From NCBI GenBank assembly GCA_013399305.1, contig VXAI01000304.1:291980-355979 (forward strand): DNA of 64,000 nt, given 5' to 3'. The DNA comes from Rostratula benghalensis. Its lineage: Eukaryota > Chordata > Aves > Charadriiformes > Rostratulidae. The notes under the pieces are model-generated. The model worked only from the letters and a program-made list of their open reading frames with translations, had not been told where the DNA came from and did no database searches. The position numbers were made by a program, and so were the translations under genes. This document shows, one piece after another, positions 63,915 to 64,000 of the stretch; the stretch's first letter is position 1; each line of letters begins with the position of its first letter.

Positions 63915-64000
63915 AAGTCTCATAGATAGGTTTGATTTCTGGCTTGTTTTCTGTTGATTTTGGGAGGAGGTGAGTCAGAAATGATAATTTATTTTTTTTT

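Noticed and set aside
1..64000. CRISPR arrays, operons, tRNA/rRNA genes, or a new multi-gene defence-type system
   Set aside because: No regularly spaced repeats, no clustered intact genes apart from RASEF, and no cloverleaf-compatible sequence noticed. The window is ordinary vertebrate gene plus intergenic DNA.

Overview
This window is vertebrate nuclear DNA, most likely from a bird. The evidence is GT-AG introns of 94 bp to 11 kb, one CpG island, AT-rich non-coding DNA, and CR1 LINE fragments (the dominant avian repeat) in both orientations. A crocodilian or turtle is possible but less likely. I recall that the human 9q21 interval carrying this gene corresponds to avian chromosome Z, so a Z origin is plausible; that is background knowledge, not something visible here.

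The window holds one protein-coding gene, complete, on the + strand: RASEF (Rab45), an atypical large Rab GTPase with N-terminal EF-hands. I assembled 17 coding exons from 16954 to 48258. All junctions are GT-AG, the reading frame is kept across all 16 introns, and the product is 723 residues (human about 740). Domain order is an EF-hand pair, a Glu-rich linker, a long coiled coil (exons 2-8), a Ser/acidic linker (exons 9-12), a Rab-type GTPase domain with intact G motifs (exons 12-16), and a C-terminal CCNV prenylation motif (exon 17).

Layout: 1-16.6 kb is upstream intergenic DNA with no gene I can support; it has a (CTA)15 microsatellite, an old CR1 remnant, a degraded repeat with a tRNA-like module, and an A29 tract beside a three-copy 18-bp repeat. 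16.64-17.56 kb is the CpG-island promoter and exon 1. 17.3-28.4 kb is intron 1, with a CR1 copy. 28.4-48.3 kb holds exons 2-17 and two assembly gaps (33520-33697, 47380-47479). 48.3-53.25 kb is the likely long 3' UTR, with proximal and distal AATAAA signals and an embedded old CR1. 53.6-58.8 kb is a repeat cluster: three CR1 fragments and one solo endogenous retrovirus LTR. The last 5 kb has no recognisable gene and includes a locally GC-richer patch (about 62.47-63.42 kb).

I found no CRISPR array, operon, tRNA, rRNA or convincing new multi-gene system. The best leads are modest: Asp at position 12 of the first EF-hand loop, a strong G-quadruplex-type pentanucleotide array just upstream of the start codon, the tandem poly(A) signals with an exonised CR1, and an unassigned element around 15.3-15.85 kb.
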